Shown here in pieces: positions 55,013-63,023 of a stretch of DNA of 64,000 nt. The notes under the pieces are model-generated. The model made no database searches and was not told the origin of the DNA. It saw only the letters and a program-made list of their open reading frames with translations. A program made the translations under genes and the position numbers. Source of the stretch: Acidimicrobiia bacterium (GTDB taxonomy: Bacteria > Actinomycetota > Acidimicrobiia > Spongiisociales > ZC4RG35). The stretch covers positions 1-64,000 of the forward strand of contig PKRG01000002.1 of assembly GCA_017577575.1 (NCBI GenBank), given 5' to 3'. Positions within the stretch are counted from its first letter, which is position 1. Every line of letters starts with the position of its first letter.

Positions 55013-55044
55013 GCGCCTCCCGTCCACCCCGAAAGGAGACAACC

Positions 55045-55509
55045 GTGGGTGACGTGACCGAGACGATCGACGTCGACAGAGACGTGCGCACCGTCTACAA
55101 CCAGTGGACCCAGTTCGAGGAATTCCCCCGTTTCATGGAGGGCGTCGACCGGGTCCAACAGATCGACGACCGACACCTCCACTGGGAGGTCGACATCGTC
55201 GGTGTCGACCGAGAGTTCGACGCGGAGATCACCGAACAGACTCCCGACCAGCGGATCGCCTGGCGGTCGCGGACGGGTGTCGACCAGGGCGGAGTGGTGA
55301 CCTTCCACCCGCTCAACGACGAACAGACCCGCGTGACCCTGCAGCTCACCTTCGAGCCAGAGGGTCTCGTGGAGCAGGCCGGCGACACGCTCGGCTTGGT
55401 GGCTGCCCGCGTCAAGGGCGACCTGAAGCGCTTCAAGGAGTTCATCGAGAGCCGAGGCTCCGAGACCGGGGCGTGGCGGGGCGAAGTCGACCGCGACGAG
55501 CCCAGCTGA
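55045..55509 (+). CDS. SRPBCC-fold protein (cyclase/dehydrase type)
   Basis: Protein of 154 residues. SRPBCC signatures are VDRDVRTVYNQWTQFEEFPRFMEGV at the N terminus, DREFDAEITEQTPDQRIAWRS in the middle and an amphipathic C-terminal helix (VAARVKGDLKRFKEFIESR). Homologues bind hydrophobic ligands and are often found in stress regulons. GTG start behind AAAGGAG, driven by a SigB/SigF-type promoter. Confidence 0.85.
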   Translation: MGDVTETIDVDRDVRTVYNQWTQFEEFPRFMEGVDRVQQIDDRHLHWEVDIVGVDREFDAEITEQTPDQRIAWRSRTGVDQGGVVTFHPLNDEQTRVTLQLTFEPEGLVEQAGDTLGLVAARVKGDLKRFKEFIESRGSETGAWRGEVDRDEPS

Positions 55510-55531
55510 TCACGCCAGACAGGCGACGCAC

Positions 55532-55558
55532 GAGGGCCCCGGCCGAGCCGGGGCCCTC
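55532..55558 (+). terminator. Hairpin terminator
   Basis: Perfect 12-bp stem GAGGGCCCCGGC/GCCGGGGCCCTC with a CGA loop, then TTCGTGTG, 22 bp after the SRPBCC stop. Confidence 0.7.
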
Positions 55559-55580
55559 TTCGTGTGTCCGAGTGGCGGGG

Positions 55581-56207
55581 TCAGCGGCCGCTGAACACCG
55601 GCGCCTCGCGCCGCAGACCCCTCGCCCCCGCCGGCGGCCGCTGGCTGGGCCGGCCGCGGTGGCCGGTTCCCACCAGACGGGCGAACGACAGATGCCCACC
55701 CAGGTAGCCGGTGACCATCGCCAGGGCACCGCCCAGCAGGCCCCAGCCGACACCGGCTGCCTGGCGGCCCCTCCCCCGATCCAGCCACGACTTCAAGAAC
55801 AGGACGGCGACGAGCGTGTTGCCGAGGGCGTGCACGGTGGTCACCCGCCGCTCCTCCGGACGGCTGAGCGTGTCCCATTCCGACAGCCCGGCCGCCGCGG
55901 TGGGCGGCACGGCCAGCAGTCCGAGGCCGATCAGCGTCCGACTGGCTCGGCGGTGCCGGCCGGGCAAGAGGTCCAGTACCAGCGCCGACGTCCAGCACCC
56001 GAGCGGGAAGTCCGTCAGGAGCGGATGCAGGGCATGGCCCAGCCATGTGCCGCGAAGCAGGTCGGCGAGCGGCCGGCGGTTGAACGGCCGGGCCAGTGCT
56101 TCGACGACCGGGCTGACGCTGTCGACGGCGGCGCTCTCTTCGAGCGCCTGGGTGAGGGCGTCGACCGCCTCCAACCGCTCGCCGGAGGTGAAGACCGTGT
56201 CACTCAT
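55581..56207 (-). CDS. DUF2231 membrane protein
   Basis: Protein of 208 residues. The DUF2231 core is WLGHALHPLLTDFPLGCWTSALVLDLL, followed by three more helices and GYLGGHLSF, a motif that often carries haem- or metal-ligating His in this family. The N-terminal 50 residues are soluble, the C-terminal 25 basic. Overlaps the DUF4383 gene by 8 bp, forming a two-gene operon. Confidence 0.85.
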   Translation of the reverse strand: MSDTVFTSGERLEAVDALTQALEESAAVDSVSPVVEALARPFNRRPLADLLRGTWLGHALHPLLTDFPLGCWTSALVLDLLPGRHRRASRTLIGLGLLAVPPTAAAGLSEWDTLSRPEERRVTTVHALGNTLVAVLFLKSWLDRGRGRQAAGVGWGLLGGALAMVTGYLGGHLSFARLVGTGHRGRPSQRPPAGARGLRREAPVFSGR

Positions 56208-56667
56208 TGGGAGCCGCCACGGGCCGCCTGTTCTCCGACCCCAGCACCACGCCGAGGAGGACCATCAGCACGAACAGGCCGAGATGGAGCCAGTTGTCGG
56301 CATCGTTCAGGGGGACGAAGTTGGCGGTGGTCCCCTCGTCCACGACCAGGCCGTAGATCCACAGCAGGCCGTAGATCAGGCCGCCCCCGATGAGGTAGAC
56401 CCGGGATCCGGAGAACGACCTCGCCGCCGCCAAGCCCCACACTCCGAACAGGAGGTGGACGATGTTGTGGAGGATCGACACCTGGAAGACGCCCAGGAGC
56501 AGGGCCTCCGATTCGGCGCCGGCGAAGGTCATCTGGTCGTAGTTGGTGGTGATCCCGGGGATGAATCCGGCGATCCCGATGAGCAGGAACACCACGCCGA
56601 TCCACAGGGCCGCGTTCTGGATCGCGGTGCGTCCACTGGACACGCTGCCACTCGAAGCTGCCGTCAT
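56200..56667 (-). CDS. DUF4383 membrane protein
   Basis: Protein of 155 residues from ATG 56667, with GGGAGAGG upstream. Four helices. Family blocks are WIGVVFLLIGIAGFIPGITTNYD, SILHNIVHLLFGVWGLAAAR and NWLHLGLFVLMVLLGVVLG. DUF4383 proteins are common in actinobacterial stress loci; function unknown. A SigB/SigF-like promoter (GTTT-N16-GGCTAA) lies 30 bp upstream. Confidence 0.87.
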   Translation of the reverse strand: MTAASSGSVSSGRTAIQNAALWIGVVFLLIGIAGFIPGITTNYDQMTFAGAESEALLLGVFQVSILHNIVHLLFGVWGLAAARSFSGSRVYLIGGGLIYGLLWIYGLVVDEGTTANFVPLNDADNWLHLGLFVLMVLLGVVLGSENRRPVAAPNE

Positions 56668-56696
56668 ACCTCTCCCTTCCTCGCTGTTGGAATGCA

Positions 56697-56722
56697 TTAG
56701 CCAACGCGGGCACTTCTCAAAC
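56697..56722 (-). promoter_or_regulatory. SigB/SigF-type promoter (variant -10)
   Basis: Minus strand: GTTT (56722-56719), 16-bp spacer, GGCTAA (56702-56697), before the DUF4383-DUF2231 operon. Confidence 0.5.
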
Positions 56723-56732
56723 CCGCGCCCGG

Positions 56733-56758
56733 GTTTGCCCCCCGGGGCGGCGGGGTAC
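56733..56758 (+). promoter_or_regulatory. SigB/SigF-type promoter
   Basis: GTTT (56733-56736), 16-bp spacer, GGGTAC (56753-56758). The start codon at 56769 follows after 10 nt, so the leader is nearly absent. Confidence 0.68.
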
Positions 56759-56768
56759 GGCGAGGGGG

Positions 56769-57248
56769 ATGTCCCACACGATCGCCTTCACCCCTGCCCC
56801 CATCGAGACCGTCTTCGCCCTCCTCGCCGACCCCGCCCGCTACGAGGAGTTCGTCGTCGGCAACTCCACCATCCGCAGTTTCGACCCCGATTGGCCGTCC
56901 GAAGGCGCCACCTTCCACCACAGCCTGGGCATCAAGCCGTTCGTCGTGAAGGACAAGTCGATCTCACTCGCCACCGACCACGCCACCTATCTCGTGATGG
57001 AGACGCGGATGAGCGTGCTCGGCGCGTCCATCACCGCGTTCGAGCTGTCGCCGACGGGCGCAGGCACGAAGATCGAGATCTTCGAGGAGGCGATCAGCGG
57101 TCCGTTCGCGTGGCTGTGGAGCCGCCCGGTGGACGCCCTGCTCGACTGGCGCAACCGGCGTTTGCTGGAGCGCCTGTGTCGTCTCGCCGAAAAGGAGGCG
57201 GGGATTGGCGCCGACACACCACCGGCGGCTGCGGCTCATGACCGATGA
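56769..57248 (+). CDS. SRPBCC-fold protein (polyketide-cyclase-like)
   Basis: Protein of 159 residues: FTPAPIETVFALLADPARYEEFVVG at the N terminus, a central set of strands (HHSLGIKPFVVKDK, FELSPTGAGTKIEIFEEAIS) and a long C-terminal helix (LDWRNRRLLERLCRLAEKEA). The pocket ligand is unknown. Second SRPBCC protein under a SigB/SigF-type promoter in this island. Confidence 0.83.
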   Translation: MSHTIAFTPAPIETVFALLADPARYEEFVVGNSTIRSFDPDWPSEGATFHHSLGIKPFVVKDKSISLATDHATYLVMETRMSVLGASITAFELSPTGAGTKIEIFEEAISGPFAWLWSRPVDALLDWRNRRLLERLCRLAEKEAGIGADTPPAAAAHDR

Positions 57249-57339
57249 CAGCCGAGTGACGGCGCCGGCGATGCCGGCGTGGTGGGCGACGTCGGCCCTC
57301 ACGGGCTGTCAGAACAGCTGCTGAGCCGTGGACAGCTGA

Positions 57340-57684
57340 TCAGCCGGAGACGAGGTCGACCGAGAAAACGGACTTGAGGCCGGTCAGGTCGAGCAGACGG
57401 TCCACCTGGCTGCCTTCCAGCACTTTCAGGCCCACCCCTCGGCCGGTGCTCGACTGCAGCTCCACCAGGTAGCCGAGCCCGGTCGAATCGATGAAGTCGA
57501 CCTCGGTGAGGTCCACGACCAGCTGCCGGTCGCCGAGATCGTCCAGAGCCGCCAGGACCTGACTGGCATTGGACAGGTCGACCTCCCCGAGTACGTGGAG
57601 GACCCGGGCGGAGTCGGTCTGCTCCCATCGGAAGCGGCCGGGAGAACGGGGATCACCGAAGTGGTGGGGCGGCGGCTCGGTCAT
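57340..57684 (-). CDS. STAS-domain anti-sigma-factor antagonist
   Basis: Protein of 114 residues with one STAS domain: RVLHVLGEVDLSNASQVLAALDDL, LVVDLTEVDFIDSTGLGYLVELQ and GVGLKVLEGSQVDRLLDLTGL. DSTGLG carries the Ser phosphorylated by RsbW-type kinases, so it can act in a partner switch that frees a sigma factor. No kinase gene is adjacent, but the SigB-type sigma gene is 5 kb away. No GTTT/GGGTA promoter is seen here. Confidence 0.9.
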   Translation of the reverse strand: MTEPPPHHFGDPRSPGRFRWEQTDSARVLHVLGEVDLSNASQVLAALDDLGDRQLVVDLTEVDFIDSTGLGYLVELQSSTGRGVGLKVLEGSQVDRLLDLTGLKSVFSVDLVSG

Positions 57685-57775
57685 GGCGGTGGAGATCGGT
57701 TGTGCCCAACCTTATCGTCCGACAGCTCGAGCCGAGGGCCGAAACACCGCAGCTAAGCGACGCTGGAGGCCGCGA

Positions 57776-58159
57776 TCACAGCGGCTGGTCGGCGTCGGTG
57801 GCCGCCTCGGCCGGTTCGCCCTGGTGGGGATCGTCCGCCACCACCGGCCGGTCCAGTCCGGCACCTGCCACGGCCCGGGCGAAGCCGTCGAGGATCGACC
57901 GGAGCCGGTCGTCCACCCCACCGCCAGGGCGGTCGATGTCGATGATGAACTCCCCGGACTCTTCGCCCGCGTCCCGGAACTCGATGCGGCCGCTTTCGGC
58001 GTCGCCCAGACTCCACTCCCAGGTCGTGTCGGCGACCTTCTCCAGCTCTAGCACGGGGTCTCCGTCGGAAGAGAGGATGGCCGACGCCGCCTCCTCCCAG
58101 CGGCGAGCCGCTTCCCGGGCCGGAAGGCCGACGCGCATCGGTCTCTCTCCGTGTGTCAT
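57776..58159 (-). CDS. Hypothetical acidic protein
   Basis: Protein of 127 residues from ATG 58159, behind GGAGGGGAAC. The first half is helical (LPAREAARRWEEAASAILSS). The central strands ELEKVADTTWEWSLG and SGRIEFRDAGEESGEFIIDID suggest a small alpha/beta fold; the tail is acidic. No family recognised. A near-consensus SigB/SigF-type promoter lies 24 bp upstream. Confidence 0.6.
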   Translation of the reverse strand: MTHGERPMRVGLPAREAARRWEEAASAILSSDGDPVLELEKVADTTWEWSLGDAESGRIEFRDAGEESGEFIIDIDRPGGGVDDRLRSILDGFARAVAGAGLDRPVVADDPHQGEPAEAATDADQPL

Positions 58160-58182
58160 GTTCCCCTCCGTTCGGAGGGCCG

Positions 58183-58208
58183 GTACCACGGCGCGTCGAG
58201 CCGTAAAC
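58183..58208 (-). promoter_or_regulatory. SigB/SigF-type promoter (one mismatch)
   Basis: Minus strand: GTTT (58208-58205), 16-bp spacer, TGGTAC (58188-58183), before the gene at 58159. Confidence 0.45.
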
Positions 58209-58265
58209 GGGAATGGTTCTGCCGACCCCTGCCAATTACCCGAATCGACCGAGCGGGGTGGGAAA

Positions 58266-59729
58266 ATGGGTCATCGCATGGTGACGGTCAACCGGAGCCC
58301 TCACGTTCTCCTCCCCGACGCCTCCCGGGTCCTCGCTCTCCCCTTCTTTCCAGGCGAGACGAACTTCGGGGGCGACCGCTCGCGCGTCGATCTGATCGTC
58401 GAGCGGATCCAGGCCCTGAGCGACGAGGAGGTGCGTCGCCAGGTCGAGCGGGTCACCGAGTCCTTCGTCGGCCGACACCGCAACCTGGAGGAGGTCTGGG
58501 ACCGGCACGCCGAGCGGGCCGCGGGGCTGGCACCTGTCGTCCACGAGTTCAGCCCCGAGCGGCGAAAGCTCGTGGGCATGGCTTTCACCCAGGAGTACGC
58601 CTTCGAGTCGACCGCGGTGTGCAACCCCTCCATCGCCGCGCTGGGGGACGAGTCGCCGGACGGCACCCAGGAGTTCGTGATGACGGTCCGGGCGATCGGA
58701 GAGGGTCATCTCTCCTCGATCTCGTTCCGCACCGGCCGGGTCACCGCCGACGGCAAGGTCGAGCTGGACGAGGTGTCGCGGTGGGCGCAGCACGGCACCC
58801 GCACGTCGGGCCGGTTCGAGTCGTCGATCTTCCGGCACCGGCTCCAGGAGATGCGGGTGGACAACGAGTTCTCCAACCGCGTCCTCGACGAGCTCGGCTC
58901 GGAGTTCACCCTGGAGGATCTCGAGGTCGCTCTCGCCCGCCTGGCGGCTTCCGACGTGCCGGCGGCCCTCCGGTTCGAGACGGAACGAGCCATGCACTGG
59001 CTGGCCGCGTCCAACTACGAGGTCCGGTTCGACGACATCCCGTTTTCCGAGCGCGTTCTCTCCCCCGCCGCTCCGGTGGAGAGCCGGGGGATGGAGGACG
59101 CCCGGCTCGTCCGTTTCACCGACGACGACGGCTCCGAGCGTTACTACGCCACCTACACCGCCTACGACGGGTTCGAGGCTCTGCCCCAGCTGATAGAGAC
59201 CACGGACTTCCGCTCGTTCAAGGTCGCCACCTTGACCGGCGCCTGCGCCCGCTCGAAGGGAATCGCCCTGTTCCCCCGCAAGATCGACGGCGACTACGTC
59301 GCTCTCGCCCGCACCGACAACGAGAGCACGTTCGTGATGCGCTCCGACCACGTGCGGAGATGGGAGGTGGCCGAGCTCGTGCTGCGCCCCAGCGAGCCGT
59401 GGGAGATGATCCAGGCGGGCAATTCCGGCTCACCCATCGAGACCGACGACGGCTGGCTGGTGATCATGCACGGCGTCGGGCCCATGCGCGAGTACGTACT
59501 GTCGGCGGTGCTGCTCGACCTGGAGGAGCCCACCAAGCTCGTGGCCAGGATGCGCGAACCGCTCCTCGTGCCGGAGGAGTCCGAGCGCAACGGCTACGTG
59601 CCGAACGTCGTGTACTCGTGCGGCGCCTTGGTCCACGGCGACGTCCTGGTCGTCCCCTACGGCTTCGGCGACTACGGGATCCGCATCGCCACCATGTCGC
59701 TGTCGGAGGTCCTCGCCGCCATGGACTGA
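58266..59729 (+). CDS. GH130-family glycoside phosphorylase
   Basis: Protein of 487 residues resembling GH130/GT108 beta-mannoside phosphorylases: a five-bladed propeller with FTQEYAFESTAVCNPSIAAL, VESRGMEDARLVRFTDDDGSERYYATYTAYDG (the catalytic-Asp block), ACARSKGIALFPRKIDGDYVALAR and a closing EPLLVPEESERNGYVPNVVYSCG. It likely splits or builds beta-mannosidic bonds with mannose-1-phosphate. GGGGTGGG precedes ATG 58266; ATG 58278 is possible. A GT4 enzyme and an (alpha/alpha)6 glycosidase-like protein are encoded nearby on the other strand, a recurrent grouping. Confidence 0.87.
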   Translation: MGHRMVTVNRSPHVLLPDASRVLALPFFPGETNFGGDRSRVDLIVERIQALSDEEVRRQVERVTESFVGRHRNLEEVWDRHAERAAGLAPVVHEFSPERRKLVGMAFTQEYAFESTAVCNPSIAALGDESPDGTQEFVMTVRAIGEGHLSSISFRTGRVTADGKVELDEVSRWAQHGTRTSGRFESSIFRHRLQEMRVDNEFSNRVLDELGSEFTLEDLEVALARLAASDVPAALRFETERAMHWLAASNYEVRFDDIPFSERVLSPAAPVESRGMEDARLVRFTDDDGSERYYATYTAYDGFEALPQLIETTDFRSFKVATLTGACARSKGIALFPRKIDGDYVALARTDNESTFVMRSDHVRRWEVAELVLRPSEPWEMIQAGNSGSPIETDDGWLVIMHGVGPMREYVLSAVLLDLEEPTKLVARMREPLLVPEESERNGYVPNVVYSCGALVHGDVLVVPYGFGDYGIRIATMSLSEVLAAMD

Positions 59730-59735
59730 TCCCGG

Positions 59736-60086
59736 TCAGGCCTGCGACCGGAGATAGTCGGCGAGCACGGCGGCGTGGGAGTGCTCGACGTCGCGGGTGG
59801 CGGTGACCAGCGTGAGTGTCCCTTCGATGCGGAGCAGCGACTCGACCGCCGGGTTCTCGGCGAGCTCCCGTCTGTACCGCTCGGCGAACTCCTCGAACAG
59901 CTCCCTCCGGTGGCGGTAGGCCTGCCGCAGCTCCCGGGAGGGAGCGACGTCGGGGCGCCAGGCATCACCCGGCCATTCCTCCCGTCGCACCCCTCTCGGC
60001 CATATACCGTCGACGAGTATCCGCACCCCATCGGACGGCTCGGCCGGCTCGTAGAGCCTCTTCACCTTCACGGAGCTGGGCGCCAT
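59736..60086 (-). CDS. DUF488 family protein
   Basis: Protein of 116 residues: VKRLYEPAEPSDGVRILVDGIWPRGV, a helical middle with LRQAYRHRRELFEEFAERYRREL and a C-terminal TLTLVTATRDVEHSHAAVLADYL. DUF488 proteins are small uncharacterised cytosolic proteins of the YeaO type. TAGTTT (60098-60093, minus) is 6 nt before ATG 60086, so it can be transcribed on its own although it lies 9 bp behind the glycosyltransferase. Confidence 0.9.
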   Translation of the reverse strand: MAPSSVKVKRLYEPAEPSDGVRILVDGIWPRGVRREEWPGDAWRPDVAPSRELRQAYRHRRELFEEFAERYRRELAENPAVESLLRIEGTLTLVTATRDVEHSHAAVLADYLRSQA

Positions 60087-60095
60087 AGGCCGAAA

Positions 60096-61148
60096 CTAGC
60101 GGCGCCGCTCGGCCGGAAACCCCTCGATGGCCCGCCGGTATGCGGCGACGTAGCCCGCGGCCATGTCCCGGTAGGAGAAGCGCCGCTCGGCCGCTCTCCG
60201 GCACGTCGAGCGATCGAGGCCGCCGACACGCCCGACGGCCGCGACCGCTTCGTCGACGCCGTCGACCAAGAAGCCGGTCACACCGTCGTCGATCAGCTCC
60301 GGCATCGCCCCCCGTCGCCACGCCACCACCGGGGTCCCGACGGCCAGGCTCTCGACGACGACCAGACCGAACGGCTCGTCCCATCGCAGGGGCATCAGCA
60401 AGGCGGCGGATCGACCCACCAGGGCGGCGACCTCCGACCGGTCGACCGGCCCGGCGTACTCGATCCCCCCGCCCAGCTTCGGCTCCACTTCGTGTCCGAA
60501 CCACTCGGCGTACTTGGGCTCCACGCCGCCCACCAGCAGCAGGTCGCGCCCGGCCCGCCGGGCCACCTCGACGGCCAGATCGGGCGCCTTCTCGGGGGCC
60601 ATCCGCCCCACGAAGACCAGGCGTTCTCCGCCTGGGCCGAGCGGAAACGCTTCGGTGCGTATCCCGTTGTGGACCGTGGCGACGTAGTTGAGCTCCGGCA
60701 GGAACTCCCGCTCGGCGTCCGACAGCGACACGAAGGGCTCCCGCCGGAAGGCGCGCAGCATGACGTGGTGCGGCCGATGCCAGGCGGACCCGTGGAGCGT
60801 GGAGACCAGCGGCATCGGCAGGAAAGGGGCGTAGCCGAGGGCATGGACGTGGAGGTGGGAATGGAGCACGTCCAGGCCGGACCGGGCGGCGTCGTCGACG
60901 GCGGTGGCCACATGCCACTCCTCCCACACCCGCGCATCCGGGTGGGCGTCGGCGGGCGCATCCGATAGCGGCGCCGGCACCGTCGGGCGCAGCTCGGCCG
61001 ACGTCGACGAGCCCGCAGGTGCGTACACGATCACCTCGTGGCCCAGCTCGACGAGGCCTTCGGTCAAGTCGTGACAGACCCTCTCCCAGGGCCCGTATCC
61101 GTCGGGTGGGAACGGGTGGGAGATGGGAGCGAGCATGCCGATGCGCAT
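60096..61148 (-). CDS. GT4-family glycosyltransferase
   Basis: Protein of 350 residues, GT-B fold: PISHPFPPDGYGPWERVCHDLTEGLVELGHEV at the N terminus, LDVLHSHLHVHALGYAPFL, then LVFVGRMAPEKAPDLAVEVAR at the domain junction and MPLRWDEPFGLVVVESLAVGTPVVAW as the E-x7-E nucleotide-sugar motif. Starts one base after the stop of the (alpha/alpha)6 gene, so the two are co-translated partners. Probably works with the GH130-type enzyme on a mannose-containing glycan; substrate inferred. Confidence 0.9.
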   Translation of the reverse strand: MRIGMLAPISHPFPPDGYGPWERVCHDLTEGLVELGHEVIVYAPAGSSTSAELRPTVPAPLSDAPADAHPDARVWEEWHVATAVDDAARSGLDVLHSHLHVHALGYAPFLPMPLVSTLHGSAWHRPHHVMLRAFRREPFVSLSDAEREFLPELNYVATVHNGIRTEAFPLGPGGERLVFVGRMAPEKAPDLAVEVARRAGRDLLLVGGVEPKYAEWFGHEVEPKLGGGIEYAGPVDRSEVAALVGRSAALLMPLRWDEPFGLVVVESLAVGTPVVAWRRGAMPELIDDGVTGFLVDGVDEAVAAVGRVGGLDRSTCRRAAERRFSYRDMAAGYVAAYRRAIEGFPAERRR

Positions 61149-61149
61149 G

Positions 61150-62142
61150 TCAGCTGGAGACGGCCGACCTCCACTCGGCGAGACGGGCGCCGACCGCCTG
61201 CGCCGCCAAGGCGGCGAGCGTGGATTCGGCGCCGCAGTTCAGGTTCACCCCGTCCGGCTCCAGCCCGTCGTGTCCGGCACCGGTCTCCGGGTCGTAGAGG
61301 GCGACACCGACGTCGTTGCGGCCGTCGAACCAGTCGACGGCTGCTTGCGCCCGCTCGACCCACAACGAGTCGCCGGTGAGGTGGGCCGCCGTCTCGCACG
61401 CCTCGGCCATCGCCCACGCTTCGATCGGCTGTTGGTCGAACCCCGGAGACTCGTCTCCCTGTCCCCGGCCGGCGGTGGGGGTGAAGCTGAAGTGGTCTCC
61501 CCGCCATTCGACCTTCACCAACCAGTCGAGCAACTCGAGGCCGACGGTTCGCAGGATCAGGTCGTCAGTCGCCTCCCCCACCAGCATCATCGCCTGGGGA
61601 ATGCGGGCGTTGTCGTAGGTGAGGCGTTGCTCGGGCCACATCCATGCGCCGGGCCGCACCGGGGGGAGCCCTCTGGTCAGGAGGGCGATCCCGCGTCGGG
61701 CGTGCTCTTCGGCGTCCGCCGACTCGAGGGCGGCGACAGCACCCAACAGGGAGTAGGCGATGGCCCGCGGGGCGATGAGCCGGCGCTGCAGACCTTGGTC
61801 GAACGCGGGAAGGAGCTCGGCGGGCAGGCGACCGTGACGAGCCGCCACGCCGAGACCCCACAACGCCCGGCCGTGGCAGTCTTCCGAGCCGAGCTCGTCG
61901 GTCCATTCGCCGTCGGCGGACATGCGATTCCGCCAGCCCCGAGGAGTCCACCCGGCGGCGACGAACTCCAGGCAGCGCCGGAACACGTATTCGGCGTCGG
62001 GACCCTCCACTCCTGCCGTGATCACGAGGGCCCTGGCGTTGTCGTCGGTGCAATAGCCGTGTTCCACCCGAGGCTGTCGATAGAGGGCGTGCTCGAACAG
62101 CCCGTGTGGGCCCATGAGGTGTCGAAGGTGTGTCAGGTTCAT
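61150..62142 (-). CDS. (alpha/alpha)6-barrel glycosidase-like protein
   Basis: Protein of 330 residues from ATG 62142: LRHLMGPHGLFEHALYRQPRVEHGYCTDDNARAL at the start, then repeated helical hairpins with conserved aromatic and acidic residues (DELGSEDCHGRALWGLG, YDNARIPQAMMLVGEA, STLAALAAQAVGA). This family is regularly encoded beside GH130 and GT4 genes and is annotated as glycosidase or glycosyltransferase-associated. No catalytic assignment is possible. An upstream in-frame ATG at 62208 would add a Pro/Arg-rich extension and is less likely. Confidence 0.78.
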   Translation of the reverse strand: MNLTHLRHLMGPHGLFEHALYRQPRVEHGYCTDDNARALVITAGVEGPDAEYVFRRCLEFVAAGWTPRGWRNRMSADGEWTDELGSEDCHGRALWGLGVAARHGRLPAELLPAFDQGLQRRLIAPRAIAYSLLGAVAALESADAEEHARRGIALLTRGLPPVRPGAWMWPEQRLTYDNARIPQAMMLVGEATDDLILRTVGLELLDWLVKVEWRGDHFSFTPTAGRGQGDESPGFDQQPIEAWAMAEACETAAHLTGDSLWVERAQAAVDWFDGRNDVGVALYDPETGAGHDGLEPDGVNLNCGAESTLAALAAQAVGARLAEWRSAVSS

Positions 62143-62230
62143 CTCCGCTGGTGAGGGTAACCGCGCCCGAACTCCATCTTCAGTGGGGTTCCGCGCTCTC
62201 GGGAACACTCGGCGGAGCTCGAGAAGGCGC

Positions 62231-62539
62231 TCACCGGCGGCGGCGCCCCATCAGCCAGCCCGCGATGAAAGCCCCCGCCCCCAGCCCCACCGGGTTCATC
62301 CACGCCATCTCGCGCAGACGAGTGAGGAGGTCCCGGCTCCAAGCCCGGAGATGGCCGACCGGATCCTTGCGGAGGTCGGCGGTGGCGTCGTAGAGGCGGT
62401 CGGCAGCCATCCGACGGATACGGTCGGGTCGCAGCCGCCGCTCGATCTCGGCGATGGTGTCGGCGATGTCCTTCCTTCGGCTTTCGATCGACAGGCGCAG
62501 GTCGTCGATCTGCGGAGCCCCGTTGTTCTCCTCGCTCAT
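62231..62539 (-). CDS. DUF3618 membrane-associated protein
   Basis: Protein of 102 residues: IDDLRLSIESRRKDIADTIAEIERRLRPDRI is the DUF3618 helix, followed by a C-terminal hydrophobic helix (NPVGLGAGAFIAGWLMG) and an Arg-rich end. Such proteins usually pair with YqjD/ElaB- or phage-shock-like membrane stress proteins. Overlaps the upstream 53-residue gene as ATGA. Confidence 0.82.
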   Translation of the reverse strand: MSEENNGAPQIDDLRLSIESRRKDIADTIAEIERRLRPDRIRRMAADRLYDATADLRKDPVGHLRAWSRDLLTRLREMAWMNPVGLGAGAFIAGWLMGRRRR

Positions 62540-62697
62540 CCGCCCCGCCTGACCGAGCGCCGTCCGAGGACGACACCGGCGGCTGCGCAGCCGAGAACGA
62601 AGAGCAACGGGTTGTGGCCGATCCACATGCGGGCTCTGAGCTTTCCGTTTCCGGCCGCCAGCGGCGGCGAAGCGGCTGGGGGATCGAAGGTCGTCAT
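62536..62697 (-). CDS. Small membrane protein, 53 residues
   Basis: A soluble Pro/Ala-rich start, then IGHNPLLFVLGCAAAGVVLGRRSV as one transmembrane helix with basic ends. AGGAGA precedes ATG 62697. First gene of a two-gene unit with DUF3618, driven by a SigB/SigF-type promoter. Confidence 0.7.
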   Translation of the reverse strand: MTTFDPPAASPPLAAGNGKLRARMWIGHNPLLFVLGCAAAGVVLGRRSVRRGG

Positions 62698-62737
62698 CGA
62701 CTCATCTCCTGGGGGCCCTGTTTCTGTCCAGCCGGTG

Positions 62738-62762
62738 CTACCCGTGTCGGTCGGGACGAAAC
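62738..62762 (-). promoter_or_regulatory. SigB/SigF-type promoter
   Basis: Minus strand: GTTT (62762-62759), 15-bp spacer, GGGTAG (62743-62738), 41 bp before the gene at 62697. Divergent from the next promoter. Confidence 0.75.
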
Positions 62763-62776
62763 AGCCTCCTCGAGAC

Positions 62777-62801
62777 GTTTGACAGGACAGAGCACGGGTA
62801 T
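62777..62801 (+). promoter_or_regulatory. SigB/SigF-type promoter
   Basis: GTTT (62777-62780), 15-bp spacer, GGGTAT (62796-62801), the classical -10. Its expected start point, about 62808, rules out a GTG start at 62802 for the next gene. Confidence 0.78.
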
Positions 62802-62828
62802 GTGCGAGACCCGAGTCAGGAGGCCTCC

Positions 62829-63023
62829 TTGGAGTACGAGCGAGCACTTCCGGTAGACGCCATCGCCGCCGCCATCCTCGGTGCGTTGGTCGGGGCGCTG
62901 TTCGTGTTGTTCCAAGGGGAAGGGAACGTCGTCACCGCTGCCGCCACCGGAGGCGGTGTCTTCGGCGCCCTCGGCCTGGTCCGCTGGCTCAACCGTCTGG
63001 GAAAACGGCACGCCGATGGCTGA
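62829..63023 (+). CDS. Small two-helix membrane protein
   Basis: Protein of 64 residues from TTG 62829, which sits 5 nt after AGGAGG. Two helices: AIAAAILGALVGALFVLF and TAAATGGGVFGALGLVRWL, with a basic tail. The TTG is favoured because the promoter upstream starts transcription after the in-frame GTG at 62802. The end overlaps the STAS gene start by 8 bp. Confidence 0.7.
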   Translation: MEYERALPVDAIAAAILGALVGALFVLFQGEGNVVTAAATGGGVFGALGLVRWLNRLGKRHADG

